This document shows positions 22,995 through 32,532 of a stretch of DNA of 64,000 nucleotides, one piece after another. Source of the stretch: Zychaea mexicana (taxonomy: Eukaryota > Mucoromycota > Mucoromycetes > Mucorales > Lichtheimiaceae); the NCBI RefSeq assembly GCF_025766255.1, contig NW_026516700.1, positions 186,001 through 250,000 of the forward strand. Direction: 5' to 3'. The notes beneath the pieces were generated by a model that did not search any database, had not been told where the DNA came from, and saw only the letters and a list, made by a program, of their open reading frames with translations. Position numbers and translations under genes: made by a program. The stretch's first letter is position 1; every line of letters starts with the position of its first letter.

Positions 22995-24256
22995 TTATCT
23001 GAAAATGGATTCAATTCATTAAAGGCTTATGGAGCAAATGCTTTTGGATTAAATAAATTATCTATTACCAAAAGATTAGAATGGGTTGATCAACATTTTT
23101 TAGAAATCTTAGATTTAAATTCAGGATTATGGAGAAAAGCTGATGAACCTATGTTATTTTTAGCTTTTTGTTTTGAGTTACAAGGTTATAATAAGGATCC
23201 ATTAAACTTTATTTCTAGATTACCAATTTATTTAAATGCAACATGTAATGGTGTACAACATTTAGCTGCAATGATTTCTGATTTTGATCTAGCTAGTAAA
23301 GTTAATTTAGTTGAATCTGATATGAAAGATGATCCTAATGATCTTTATAGTTTAATATTAAATCCTATTAATGAAGAAATTAAGAAAATAGAGGAATATG
23401 ATTTAGAGTATATCAGATTAAAGGGTTTAGTATAAAATAGAAAGATTGTAAAAAGAAGTTTAGTAACTATTTCATATAGAGTTAAGATTAAAGGAATTTA
23501 TGATCAATTAATTCAAGATCATTTTTCTATATATAAAAAAATTGATGGGAAAATGTTTTATAAACCTAAAGATGAGAATAAATTAACTTTAATCATAAGT
23601 AAAGAATTAATGTTATTAGCTAAATTTATTCATAAATCATTATATGTTGTACATCCTAAATTAAATGAATTATCTAACTATTTTAATAATATGGTTTTAT
23701 TAATATTTAATTTAAACTTCCTATTGTTTAGATTACTCCTTCAGGATTATTAATTAGTCAAAAATATGTGAAATTCACATCTGTAACATTATCTACTAAA
23801 GTTTTAGGTAAAACTAAGAAAATTCTTGTAAAAAGTCCTATTAAAGAAAAAATTAATAAGATTAAACAAGTAAATGCATTTATTCCTAACTTTGTACATT
23901 CAATGGATGGAAGTCATGTAGCGTTATTAATTAAAGAAATTTTATCTAAAGAAAAAAATATAAATATTTTAACTGTACATGATTGTTTTGCTACAAATGC
24001 TAATGATGTATATATTCTTTAAAATATGGTTAAAATAAGTTTTATTAGAATTTATGGTAATGATGAATTTATTAACAATTTTCACAAATTTGTCTTAGAT
24101 TATATTAGTAAAAATTACTTAATTAATATTGATAAAACTTTAGTGATTGATAATAATAATAATGTTTATAGTATTCCCCATAAACCAGAATTTAAGAAAA
24201 CATTAAACTTAACAATACAATTACTGAAACAACTTATTTTATTAATTAAATATTAA
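22995..24256 (+). pseudogene. Phage-type RNA polymerase remnant from a linear mitochondrial-type plasmid (copy A)
   Basis: About 420 residues of the C-terminal, catalytic part of a single-subunit RNA polymerase. Family landmarks are the GLWRKADEPMLFLAFC stretch, the ATCNGVQHLAA motif, KRSLVTISYRV (the fingers region), PNFVHSMDGSH (second catalytic Asp) and the TVHDCFATN motif. The first catalytic Asp (before ATCNG) is Asn here (codon 23235-23237); copy B keeps Asp. A TAA near 23433, a frameshift near 23700 and a TAG at 23729-23731 (TGG in copy B) break the gene. The N-terminal half is missing. It is very AT-rich, unlike nearby host genes. Such genes are carried by kalilo-type invertron plasmids, where they face a DNA polymerase gene, as here. 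Confidence 0.85.
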
Positions 24257-24628
24257 ATTAATTAAAGACAAATATGTTTTTTTCCTCATTATCTAGATAA
24301 TAAATGGAGATGGGGTTCTTTTTATGGTATACGTATCGAAGAAGGATAGTTTAAAGTGGTAAAGATAATCTTAATAAAACATAAAGATAATCCTATAATT
24401 TTAAACTCCCTTTTTATAAAATAAAGGTAACAAGGAGCCTCTAATCCCACCCCCAGTTTCTAATAATTTAAAATCTTTATTTTATTTATCAATTTCATTA
24501 AATACTATTAAAAGTAATATATAAATTGTATTTAATTACAAAAAAAGGAACAAAATATTTCATAAAATATTATGTTCCATAAAAACATTAATAAATTTAT
24601 TATTAACAGTTTTTTATTAAAATTGTAT
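24257..24628. other. Spacer between convergent plasmid polymerase genes (copy A)
   Basis: AT-rich 370-bp interval between the 3' ends of the RNA and DNA polymerase remnants. It contains short A/T runs and a GGTAACAAGGAGCC segment, and no open frame. It corresponds to the centre of a linear invertron-type plasmid. Confidence 0.6.
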
Positions 24629-26592
24629 TTATTCATTAATAATTAAAGGTGCTGTACTAACCCATTCACTATTTATAAACACTTTTTTTCGTTTGTTAAA
24701 ATTAGATGATAATCTTATCTCTATATTTCTAATTTGAATATTAGCTGTATATAGATTTTTAAACCATTTCATTTTATATTTAGTAATAGAAATACCTGCA
24801 GCAAGTTTATTAAAATCTTGAAGTGTTAAATCAGACCCAATAGTTCTTGCTTTAATAATTATATCACTATTATATTTATCAACTAAATATATTTTAGGAC
24901 CTACATATAAACCATTAAAATTAGATTATTCTAATTTTAATTGTCCTAATTCTGCTCCTACATATTCAGAAGGTAAAGCTTTATCTACAATTAAAGAATC
25001 TGTATCTGTTTAATAATATATATACCCTTTTAAATGCATTAATTTATTCATATACATTCATGAATAGGTTGTAATTGCTGCTGCAATAGGAATAGATTGT
25101 GAAACAGTTCTTTTTGAAGAATCATATTTTAGAAGTTCATTATCAAAACCTTGTTCAGATAATTCACATAAATTTTGATCAGGAGTAATATTATATCTAA
25201 CTAAATGTTTGTTTTTAGGTAATTCAAAAATAGTACAGTGAACCCCCGCTTTTTGCAACAGCGGGAATACTGTCAAAAAAGTTGCAAAATCTGAGGAACT
25301 GCAAAATGTGAATATGTTACACAAGTGGGATCGATAAGCTGGCAATCACATCTTTCCTTATTTAGTTTAAAAGCTCTTAAATAATAGAATACAATAGTGT
25401 ATCTCTTTTGTCACTAGTTCGAGTCTTACTGTCTCTGAAGTTTGAGATTAATATACAATATATAAGGCTGAAGCGGGAAATTGCAGGTCCCGATTTCTAA
25501 GTTGCAATCTGCAAAAACTGAGGAATCTGCAATTTTACTAAGTGTTGAGCGGGAATCTGCTCAAAAAAGTTGCAATAAGTGGGGATCTGCAATAAACGGG
25601 GGTGCAAAAAGCGGGGGTTCACTGTATTAACAATATAGGAAGTTAATAATTTATCCATTTCTTCTTTATTTATTAAATCATCCCTATTCTTCCAAATAAT
25701 GAATTTAATAATAATTTATAAACTTCTCGTAATGGACCTTCTGATCTTTATTTATGGAAATAACAAGTTAGGACATAATTTATAGAGACATTTATACCTC
25801 TATCAAATTGATAACTATATAAAACATTAATTTCATAATTAAATTCTTTAGATTGTTTTAATTCTTCAGAAAAATACCATCCTTTCCATGATCCTAAAGG
25901 ACAATGCATTTTTTCATTATCTCTGTAAGGTAAAGTAGGAATAAATAAATTATCTGGTGTTTTAATTTCAGCATAAACAAAACCAAAGTAATCATCTAAA
26001 TTTGTATTACTACTAAATCTTAGTTTTCCAATAGGCATATCATTTAACATTGAGAAAAGATATAATGAATTTATAACGTATTGATATAAATTAGATCCTT
26101 TAGGATTAAATACATCAACTCTCCCACCATAGAAACTCTTTCAAATATCATCATGAGCTCTTCCTTGTACTTTATAAATGTTATGTTTCATAAAGTTAGT
26201 AGTAAAAATATTTAGTGCTAATCCCGAAATTGTAATAGATTTAGTAGTATTTAGTCTAAATTCATTATAAATTAATTTACTTATTTCATCTAAGATTTGA
26301 TATAAACATAATAAATCTTTTTCTAGATAATAATTAGTTTTATCTCTTAAAGACTAATTAGCATTAATTAATTTTTTATAATCATTAATATTAAAATCTT
26401 TATCAAACATATAATATTCATAATGAGGAATTGTTCTAACATATTCTAAATTATTCTTATTTACAAAATCATATAGAAAAACTCCTTTTTGTGTTTCATT
26501 ATTAAAAGCTTTACCTAATTTTTTTAAACTACTTGGTAAGAAATTTAGAGAATCTAACAATGTAATACTAATAAGATTTTGCCTATTCTCTA
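24629..26592 (-). pseudogene. Protein-primed B-family DNA polymerase remnant from a linear plasmid (copy A)
   Basis: On the minus strand, about 500 codons are recognisable once the 389-bp MITE is removed. Landmarks in order are DSLNFLPSSLKKLGKAF (exonuclease II-like), SFYGGRVDVF, PLGSWKGWYF, LLLNSLFGRIG (motif B), TDTDS (motif C) and KYKMKWFKNL near the C-terminus. This is the plasmid/mitochondrial type of family B polymerase (DNA_pol_B_2). Stops occur as TAG, TAA and two TGA codons (26141-26143, 25058-25060). The TGA codons could be Trp in the mould mitochondrial code or decayed CGA. The 5' end is missing. The gene points toward the RNA polymerase remnant, the usual plasmid arrangement. Confidence 0.82.
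25236..25624. mobile_element. MITE, 389 bp, with perfect 22-bp inverted repeats and TA duplication
   Basis: The left end CAGTGAACCCCCGCTTTTTG and the right end are perfect reverse complements over 22 bp. TA lies on both sides (25234-25235, 25625-25626). Copy B has the exact empty site (AATAGTATTAAC at about 50203-50214) with a single TA. The interior has recurrent TTGCA/TGCAA motifs and no coding capacity. It resembles non-autonomous pogo-type elements and sits inside the DNA polymerase remnant. Confidence 0.93.
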
Positions 26593-27957
26593 CCCCCAAG
26601 GATCGTCAACCCTCAATATGGTTAATACTTTTGCTGGTAACCTGAGGGTTGACGTTAACAGGGGTCGACTGTATGCGTAAAACTTAACAGCAATGTCGTC
26701 ATTTGACCTTAGCGGTTCTCCTATGTCGAGTTCGCTTGCTGCGATTCTAATAATGTTTGGCTCAGGTAAAGTCTGACATGACTTAAAATAGATGATACCA
26801 TCTTATAGTCAAATATTATAAAGAAGTAAATGATGATCAAACAACAAAAATAAGAAAGTAACCTCTTCGTCAAACACCTGCTCCTCCTATCAAAGATAAG
26901 ATCATTGAAAGTTTAGATCACATCTGCTGGGTCAAGGTTTTTTCAATGTTTTGACCTACCTTGTCCTTGCTTGAGAAAATTCAGTAACCGGATCATCGAC
27001 TAATTGTCATTTTGCTCGCTCCTTATCAACATTTTCTTTACAATGTGAACTATCGTCAACGTCATTAGCTCCAGGTTTTATTAAGTTCTAAGTTTTAAAA
27101 CTGAAAGTAGATACATACCTTCTTCTGCTGGACGCTTTTTCGCTGACTGTGGTCCTACCGAGCTTGATGGTTGTGTATATGTTTCTGAGGATGTTGACAG
27201 TTCTGGGCATGCAGGTGGTCCTCTAGTAGTCGATGAGTTTGTTGTTTTGACAATGGATGTTTGTGCTACTCCGACGAATCCATTATTATTAGGTGCATAT
27301 AATACAAGTGCTGTGTTATCCGCTTGGCTGCTGGTTTCAACTGTATCATTCTACACTCATTGATTACAAAAAAGAGAGCCTGGTTAAATAAATGACCAAC
27401 ACAAAACTGAAAAGGAAGATTAACATTTGTTGGGCCTCTTTCTTTCTGCAAACGATGTAGCCGACAACTTCACATGGAAGATCGCATGAGCGTAACCACT
27501 TCAAGTCATCAATGAATTCTAATCGAATTAGTCTCTTCTCTTTATCCATTGGAAACTGTCTTGAGTATGCCTCCAGGTTCCATTCCAACAACGGGCGGTT
27601 AGAGAAGAAATTACGCGTGCCTTGTGCTTCGAGTTCAAATGTGCAGGTTGCGAAATGCTTAGGAGGTTTAATGGGTTTCATATGTAAGGCTGAAATGTGT
27701 GGGTAGGAGAAAAGGGTTATGTGTAGCGTTGGTGAACACAGAAGGTTGAAGTGTGAGAGTGTGCGGGTGTAGGACTTTGAAACGGCGACTTTTACCAAAG
27801 CCCATTTAATGCAACTACACCTGCGCTGATACTCTCACTCATTTTCTACATGCTTGTCCTATCAATGTGCTATTTGGTACACTATCTGGTCGGACTTATT
27901 TCTTTTCTCTCCTACGACTCTACAAGTTCATCATGCACTCTTTTCACTGAGCTTTCC

Positions 27958-28149
27958 CTATAATCCTTCTGCAGTCAGCAGCCATATGACCATTTCTTGT
28001 ATTCTCCACATCTGTGGTCCACCCGCTGGCGCTATGTTTTTGATCAAGTCCCCTTTAACCACGATCGCATTTGCAGTAATATCCATTTTCTCATCACCAA
28101 CAACCGCCCTTTCATCAACTATGAACCACCCTAGCACTTCTGCATCCAT
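27958..28149 (-). CDS. Hypothetical exon or small protein upstream of the unrecognised-family gene (copy A)
   Basis: From the ATG at 28149 the minus strand gives 63 residues with protein-like composition (MDAEVLGWFIVDERAVVG at the start, PAGGPQMWRIQEMVIW later). It could be the true first exon of the gene beginning at 27681, because it is only 280 bp upstream in the same orientation. I found no strong donor. Copy B has it at 52539-52730 with one Ile/Met difference. Confidence 0.3.
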   Translation of the reverse strand: MDAEVLGWFIVDERAVVGDEKMDITANAIVVKGDLIKNIAPAGGPQMWRIQEMVIWLLTAEGL

Positions 28150-28847
28150 ATTACATTCCAAAAAAAAATGAAACCACAAAAAAAAAACAAAATCAATCAG
28201 TACCCTGTCTCCAAAGTATTACGCACCCCTCTTGCACCAAGTCCAACCATCTGTCTCGTCGTCGTCCAGAGTTACTCTTAGTTATTTCGTACTTAGTCTC
28301 CAGTCTCATTACACCATCCATTCTCTTGTCTATATCTCTTTCACTCCCCAATACATATAGGCAAATAAAAATTGACCCACAGTCACCTACAAAAAAAGGT
28401 AACTACACCTGCGAATTTTTGGGAATAGGAAGAGTGCTACATACAAAAAATAGTAGCACTTGACGTATTATATAAACTAGCGTTGAAACCAAGAAAAACG
28501 ACATATAGCTATTTAATACAGACAGCTGGTTCTGTTATAGAGGAGTTGTTGATAACAAACAACTAAGCAGTAAATATTCCGTGCCTTACAAAATTCGAAC
28601 ATGCACGACTCATGACTTGAGTCTCTTTTTCGGTGCTTTTATACCCGCCGTCAGTGACACTAAAAATTTGAGCAGTCCTGGCTTGCTTTTATTATTACGT
28701 TGGCATTCCCACATCGCCCATTCCTGTTGCGTTGACGACAAGCAGTTTCAGACTGCCGAGATGTATGCGGATACTTATAGAATTTAAGGCAAGTATTTTC
28801 TCTACCTGTTTCAGAGAAATGTTTTAAAAGACATCGGCAAAACACAA

Positions 28848-29245
28848 CTTGGCCGCAAGGTGACAAAAGTGTCCCGCTTTGCCAAAGGACTCTGTAAGGC
28901 ATTGCCATACACTGTTGTGAGCAGTTCTGTGAAACTGGCATCTATCCTATGATGTGACAAAGGCCCCCTTCAGGTGGTGGGAAAAACCTTGTTGTTTCCT
29001 GTTGTCTGAACACGGCTGTTTCGCGAACTGTGAGATGTCTGTGGTGAAGGACATGGCTTGGCCGCAAGGTGACAAAAGTGTCCCGCTTTGCCAAAGGACT
29101 CTGTAAGGCATTGCCATACACTGCCATGAGTAGTTCTGTGAAACTGGTATCTATCCTATGATGTGACAAAGGCCCCCTTCAGGTGGTGGGAAACACCTTG
29201 TTGTTTCCTGTTGTCTGAACACGGCTGTTTCGCGAACTGTCCTTG
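28848..29245. repeat. 209-bp tandem duplication (copy A)
   Basis: Two units start at CTTGGCCGCAAGGTGACAAA (28848 and 29057) and end at CGCGAACTGT. The same pair occurs in copy B (53430-53830) and, inverted, in the palindrome's right arm, where the link between the units has lost 27 bp. Open frames across these units are by-products of the repeat. Confidence 0.85.
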
Positions 29246-29771
29246 CCTTCACCATTGGTATACAGCATTACATGAAATGATATTAATTGATTTCGTGGCA
29301 AGCCATTGTATTGTGCTATAAGACAAAATATGATTATAGGGAATCCTGCATAATGTCTCTTATCGTGATAGTAGTAGATAAGTACAATCTTTTTTTTCCA
29401 AAGCTTTCATAAATCTATACTAACAATCTGGCCTAACAACCGCTCAAATAGGGTCCCGTATACTCGAAGAAAACAAGTTGTGACAACCTTTACGACAGAT
29501 GAGGTGAGCTGAGAAAAAAGAGGAGAGAGCAATTGTAAATTGGTCGTGTATTCACTTTCTATCACTCCTCGATGCATCGAAATAAGGATACTGCCCTTAC
29601 AAATGCTACCACTATTAGTTCATAAAGACAAGGATAGCAACGGTTGAGAAACGAGACTAAGCACGACAATTGGGTAACAGATGGAAGGAAATACTCGGAT
29701 GGCTGGCATGTTCGATTACTGAAAGTATGCTGAAGATTGGGAAAACTGTTAACGAATCATCAACCACCGTC

Positions 29772-30996
29772 ATGGCACCCACTACCCCCGTCGTGCTCGA
29801 ACCCTACTGTCAGGCCGTTTTGGATAATCTTCCTGAGTTTGACATCACTCAAATCCCTCCTGAGCTCACGCGTGCTGCCGAGGGTAAGGTGCCCGTTGAT
29901 GTACCTGAAGTGCTTGAAGAGCGCAAGTCGATCCCTAGCCGCGACGGTTCCAAGTCCATCAGCCTCACAATCACTCGTCCTGTCGGTAGTGAGAACAAGG
30001 TTCTTCCCGTTATTATCTACCTGTACGTTCTGCATTGCCACACAGTGTGTTTCTTTTCCCATCACGCAGTAAACTAACACATATAATATACAGGCACGGC
30101 GGAGGATGGGTTTTAGGTAGTGAATTGAATTACAAACCAGTCCGCTACGAGGTAATGCATTCTCATCGATTTTTGTATCCACAACAACGTTAGCGCACTC
30201 ACGCTAACATATCATTCATATGTGTAGCTCACTGTCCGTGCCAACGCCGTTGTCATTTTCGTAAACTACTCACTATCCCCCGAAGTGCGTCATCCTGTTG
30301 CCTTGGAAGAATGCTATGATACCCTTGAATGGATTGCTAAAAACGGTGCCTCCATCAATGTCGACACGAGCAAGCTGGTCGTTGCAGGTGATAGCGCTGG
30401 CGGTAATCTCACTACTGTCTTATCAAGTACGCTTTATTCCACACTTCTTTTGTTTTCCCCCCATCTTTGAACCATTATGCTCTAGAAATAGTTGGCTCAT
30501 ATGACGTTGCATTGAACCCCATTCTTGCTACGCCTTGTTTCTAGTGCTCGACAAGAAACGCGGTCTTAATGCCATCAAATACCAAGTACTTTACTATCCC
30601 GTGACCGATGCCAACTTTTCCACTGGCTCGTACAATCAGTTCCAAGAGGGCTATTACTTGACGCGCAAGATGATGGAGTGGTTCTGGAATCAGTATGTTC
30701 CCGAAGAAAAGGATCGTCGCGACATTACCGCAGCACCTTTACATGCTTCGGACGAGGATTTGAAGGGATTGCCACCAGCTTTTGTCATGACGGCAGAAGC
30801 CGATGTATTGCGTGATGAAGGTGAGGCGTATGCTCGGAAGCTTGTGGCTGCTGGTGTTCAAGTCACTGCCGTGCGCGTGCTGGGCTTGATTCACGGTGTA
30901 TTCAACGTTGGCAACTTGAGCCCTCTCACTTCATGGGTTGTTGATCAAACCGTGGAGACTTTGCAAAAGTTTTGGGGGACGCGTGCGAACCTTTGA
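29772..30996 (+). CDS. HSL-family alpha/beta hydrolase (esterase/lipase) H1, block C copy
   Basis: Four exons (29772-30022, 30094-30151, 30228-30426, 30545-30996) give 319 residues. HGGGW (85-89) is the oxyanion-hole motif, Ser159 in GDSAGG is the nucleophile, Asp256 (EADVLRDEG) and His286 (LIHGVF) complete the triad. This is the hormone-sensitive-lipase family (Abhydrolase_3), which cleaves short-to-medium acyl or xenobiotic esters; the substrate is unknown. Its protein is identical to that of the block D copy. The oddity is the 5' flank: four bases before the ATG the sequence switches to the end of repeat copy A, so the promoter differs entirely from that of the block D gene. A longer in-frame opening at 29670 lies wholly in copy A sequence and is probably untranslated. 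Confidence 0.9.
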
Positions 30997-31170
30997 AAGC
31001 CTTCAAGATATACAATTTGTAATACCGCGGGAATAAAGTCTCTTTTTATGCACCCTCACACATGCATATAAAAATTTAAGGATCTTTCGCCTATTTTTGT
31101 CTTTTTGCACTTTTCTTCTTCTTCAATCTCCCTAAACAAGACACAGCGACAGCTACATACAAAAAACAGC

Positions 31171-32532
31171 ATGGCACCTGTAGAAGTTGCACTCGACCCG
31201 GTTTATGCTGCGTTCTGTGAACAGGCAAAGCACAACCCAAAATTTAGCGACGGATCTATACCTCTTCCCGCCTTTCGCGAGGCTGCTAACCAGCGCTTGA
31301 AAGGAGTCAAAAACTTGCCCGAGGTTATCGAGGAAGATAAGGTCGTCGTTCACAATAGCATTGATGTCCGTTTGACTCTTTTCCGGCCACCAGGAACCGA
31401 GAATGAAATTCTCCCTGCTGTCGTATTCTAGTGAGTTCATACATTCTTATTGACCTTCGATATCCTCTTCTCTGGGAGGTTTAAACAATACTAAACCTGT
31501 TTCTTTTTGACATCAATTCAAAAGTCACGGCGGCGGTTGGGTTTTCGGTAGCAAATATACTCATGGCAAACTAGTTAAAGATGTAAGTTCGTACTTTAAG
31601 AAATGGAAAATTCACATGTATGATTACACACCGCTTCTATTGAATATCACAAGAGGAATACTAATGGCTGGCTCCTACAACCAGATTTGTGTGAGGAACA
31701 ATGTAGCGGTTGTATTCGTTGACTACCCACTCGCTCCAGAGTCCAAGTATCCCGCAGCTCATGAAAACGCATTTGCAGCGCTCTCTTGGGTTGTTGAAAA
31801 TGGCCACTCCATAAATGTTGACGTAAGCCGTCTTGCTGTCTGCGGCGACTCAGCAGGAGGCAATCTATCTGCAGTCATTCCATGTATGCATTACTATGTA
31901 TATTAAGGATACGAAAGATTGAAAAGACAAAAGTGACAAAATGCAAAGCTAAAGAAGGACACTTTTACCGTTCTTAGTGATGGCCAAAGAACGTGGTCTA
32001 CCAAGCGCTATCAAAGCTCAGATATTACTTTATCCCGCGACAGCAGCTTCGCGCGACAAGTACGAATCTGCAAAGCTTTTTGGCGGCGGCGACTACTATT
32101 TGAAAAACGAAGACGCTATATTCTTTGATAAGGCGTATTGGAATGACTGTGAGAAGACAAAGATCGGATTCCCAATGTTGGCGACCACCGAGGAGCTTCA
32201 AGGACTCCCACCAGCTCTAATTTTCACCGCAGAAGCAGACATTTTGCGTGATGAAGGTGAAGACTATGCTCGTCGATTGACCAATGCTGGAGTACTTAAT
32301 GCCACTGTTCGGGTCATTGGCGCAAGTACGTATTATACTCTATGTTGAAGCATGCTTCTTCTCTTTGTTACCTTACTACTACAGTGGTGGATTGTGATTA
32401 CTCATGGTTCCTTCTTGTATGTGCTTAAAAACAGTTCATGGATATGCTACTGTTCCTGTTGATACACCGGCGTATAAACAAACCATGGCCATGATTACCA
32501 ATCAACTGAGTGAAGCTTTTGAGAAAAAGTGA
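31171..32532 (+). CDS. HSL-family alpha/beta hydrolase H2, block C copy
   Basis: Five exons (31171-31430, 31525-31582, 31685-31883, 31978-32325, 32435-32532) give 320 residues. YHGGGW (87-92), Ser162 in GDSAGG, Asp260 in EADILRDEG and His290 in IHGYATVP are the expected oxyanion motif and triad. It is a tandem paralogue of H1 (174 bp upstream, same strand), sharing the exon plan plus one extra intron before the catalytic His. The substrate is unknown; ester hydrolysis is expected. The block D counterpart differs at a few residues (for example His149 here against Asp, and Leu against Pro in the AGVLNATV segment). No break is seen. Confidence 0.9.

Larger units (their letters stand above)
22906..26671. 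mobile_element. Transposon shell carrying linear-plasmid DNA (copy A)
   Basis: The left end reads CAGTCAACCCCCATTAACGT and the right end in reverse complement reads CAGTCGACCCCTGTTAACGT, with further partial matching inward. TA flanks both sides (22904-22905 and 26672-26673). Left-end subterminal GTCAACCCC units repeat three times (four in copy B). Only about 90 bp at each end look transposon-like. The 3.6 kb between is AT-rich and encodes fragments of plasmid RNA and DNA polymerases. Removing the element restores an open host exon. Copy B has the same insertion at 47863-51252. Confidence 0.8.
19622..27681 (-). pseudogene. Multi-exon gene of an unrecognised family, broken by two insertions (copy A)
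   Basis: Coding segments in order: about 27460-27681 (MKPIKPPKHFATC start; a longer frame opens at 27798), 27119-27350, 26960-27068, a short exon near 26855-26880, 26672-26773 continuing at 22827-22905, 22579-22790, about 22386-22460, 22180-22310, 19910-20110 and 19622-19821, ending DFWEQNH. Removing the element at 22906-26671 with one TA makes one open exon (VKFYAYKSHVKAL). A second element at about 20154-22010 separates the last two exons from the rest. Copy A also has an in-frame TGA at 27007-27009 where copy B has CGA. The C-terminal part contains FGEVKPDT, then a DLMRLSRFAKDAID segment and a FQ..G..TFY strand pattern. From memory this resembles a large orphan family in Mucoromycota, which I cannot verify here. 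An E-x-K motif hints at a nuclease-like fold, weakly. Confidence 0.55.
17783..29769. repeat. Long direct repeat, copy A
   Basis: This segment matches 41332-54351 in the same orientation almost base for base apart from a few indels. Copy B has an extra 1380-bp element plus TA, one extra 15-bp subterminal unit and a longer TTG tract. Copy A has a 389-bp MITE plus TA that B lacks. The left boundary runs into an epoxide hydrolase gene in both copies (EH2 chimera here, EH1 in B). The right boundary is AACCACCG, after which A joins the start codon of an esterase gene and B continues into different sequence. Confidence 0.9.

Noticed and set aside
25058..25345. 95-codon minus-strand frame (MPAYRSHLCN start)
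   Set aside because: It is created by the MITE insertion reading into the DNA polymerase remnant; it does not exist in copy B.
25236..25624. CRISPR-like impression from recurrent TTGCA words
   Set aside because: Spacing is irregular, the words are short and lie within an inverted-repeat transposon; there are no cas genes and the genome is eukaryotic.
20250..26700. Possibility that the AT-rich region is a mitochondrial contig joined by error
   Set aside because: Both copies are embedded in spliced nuclear genes with clean TA target duplications, and the polymerase genes are fragmentary and decayed, so nuclear insertion is the simpler reading.
28660..29169. Minus-strand open frames (MPVSQNCSQQ and MSHHRIDTSF types), repeated in copy B and the palindrome
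   Set aside because: They are produced by the 209-bp tandem repeat in two frames and share segments by repetition, not by protein homology.
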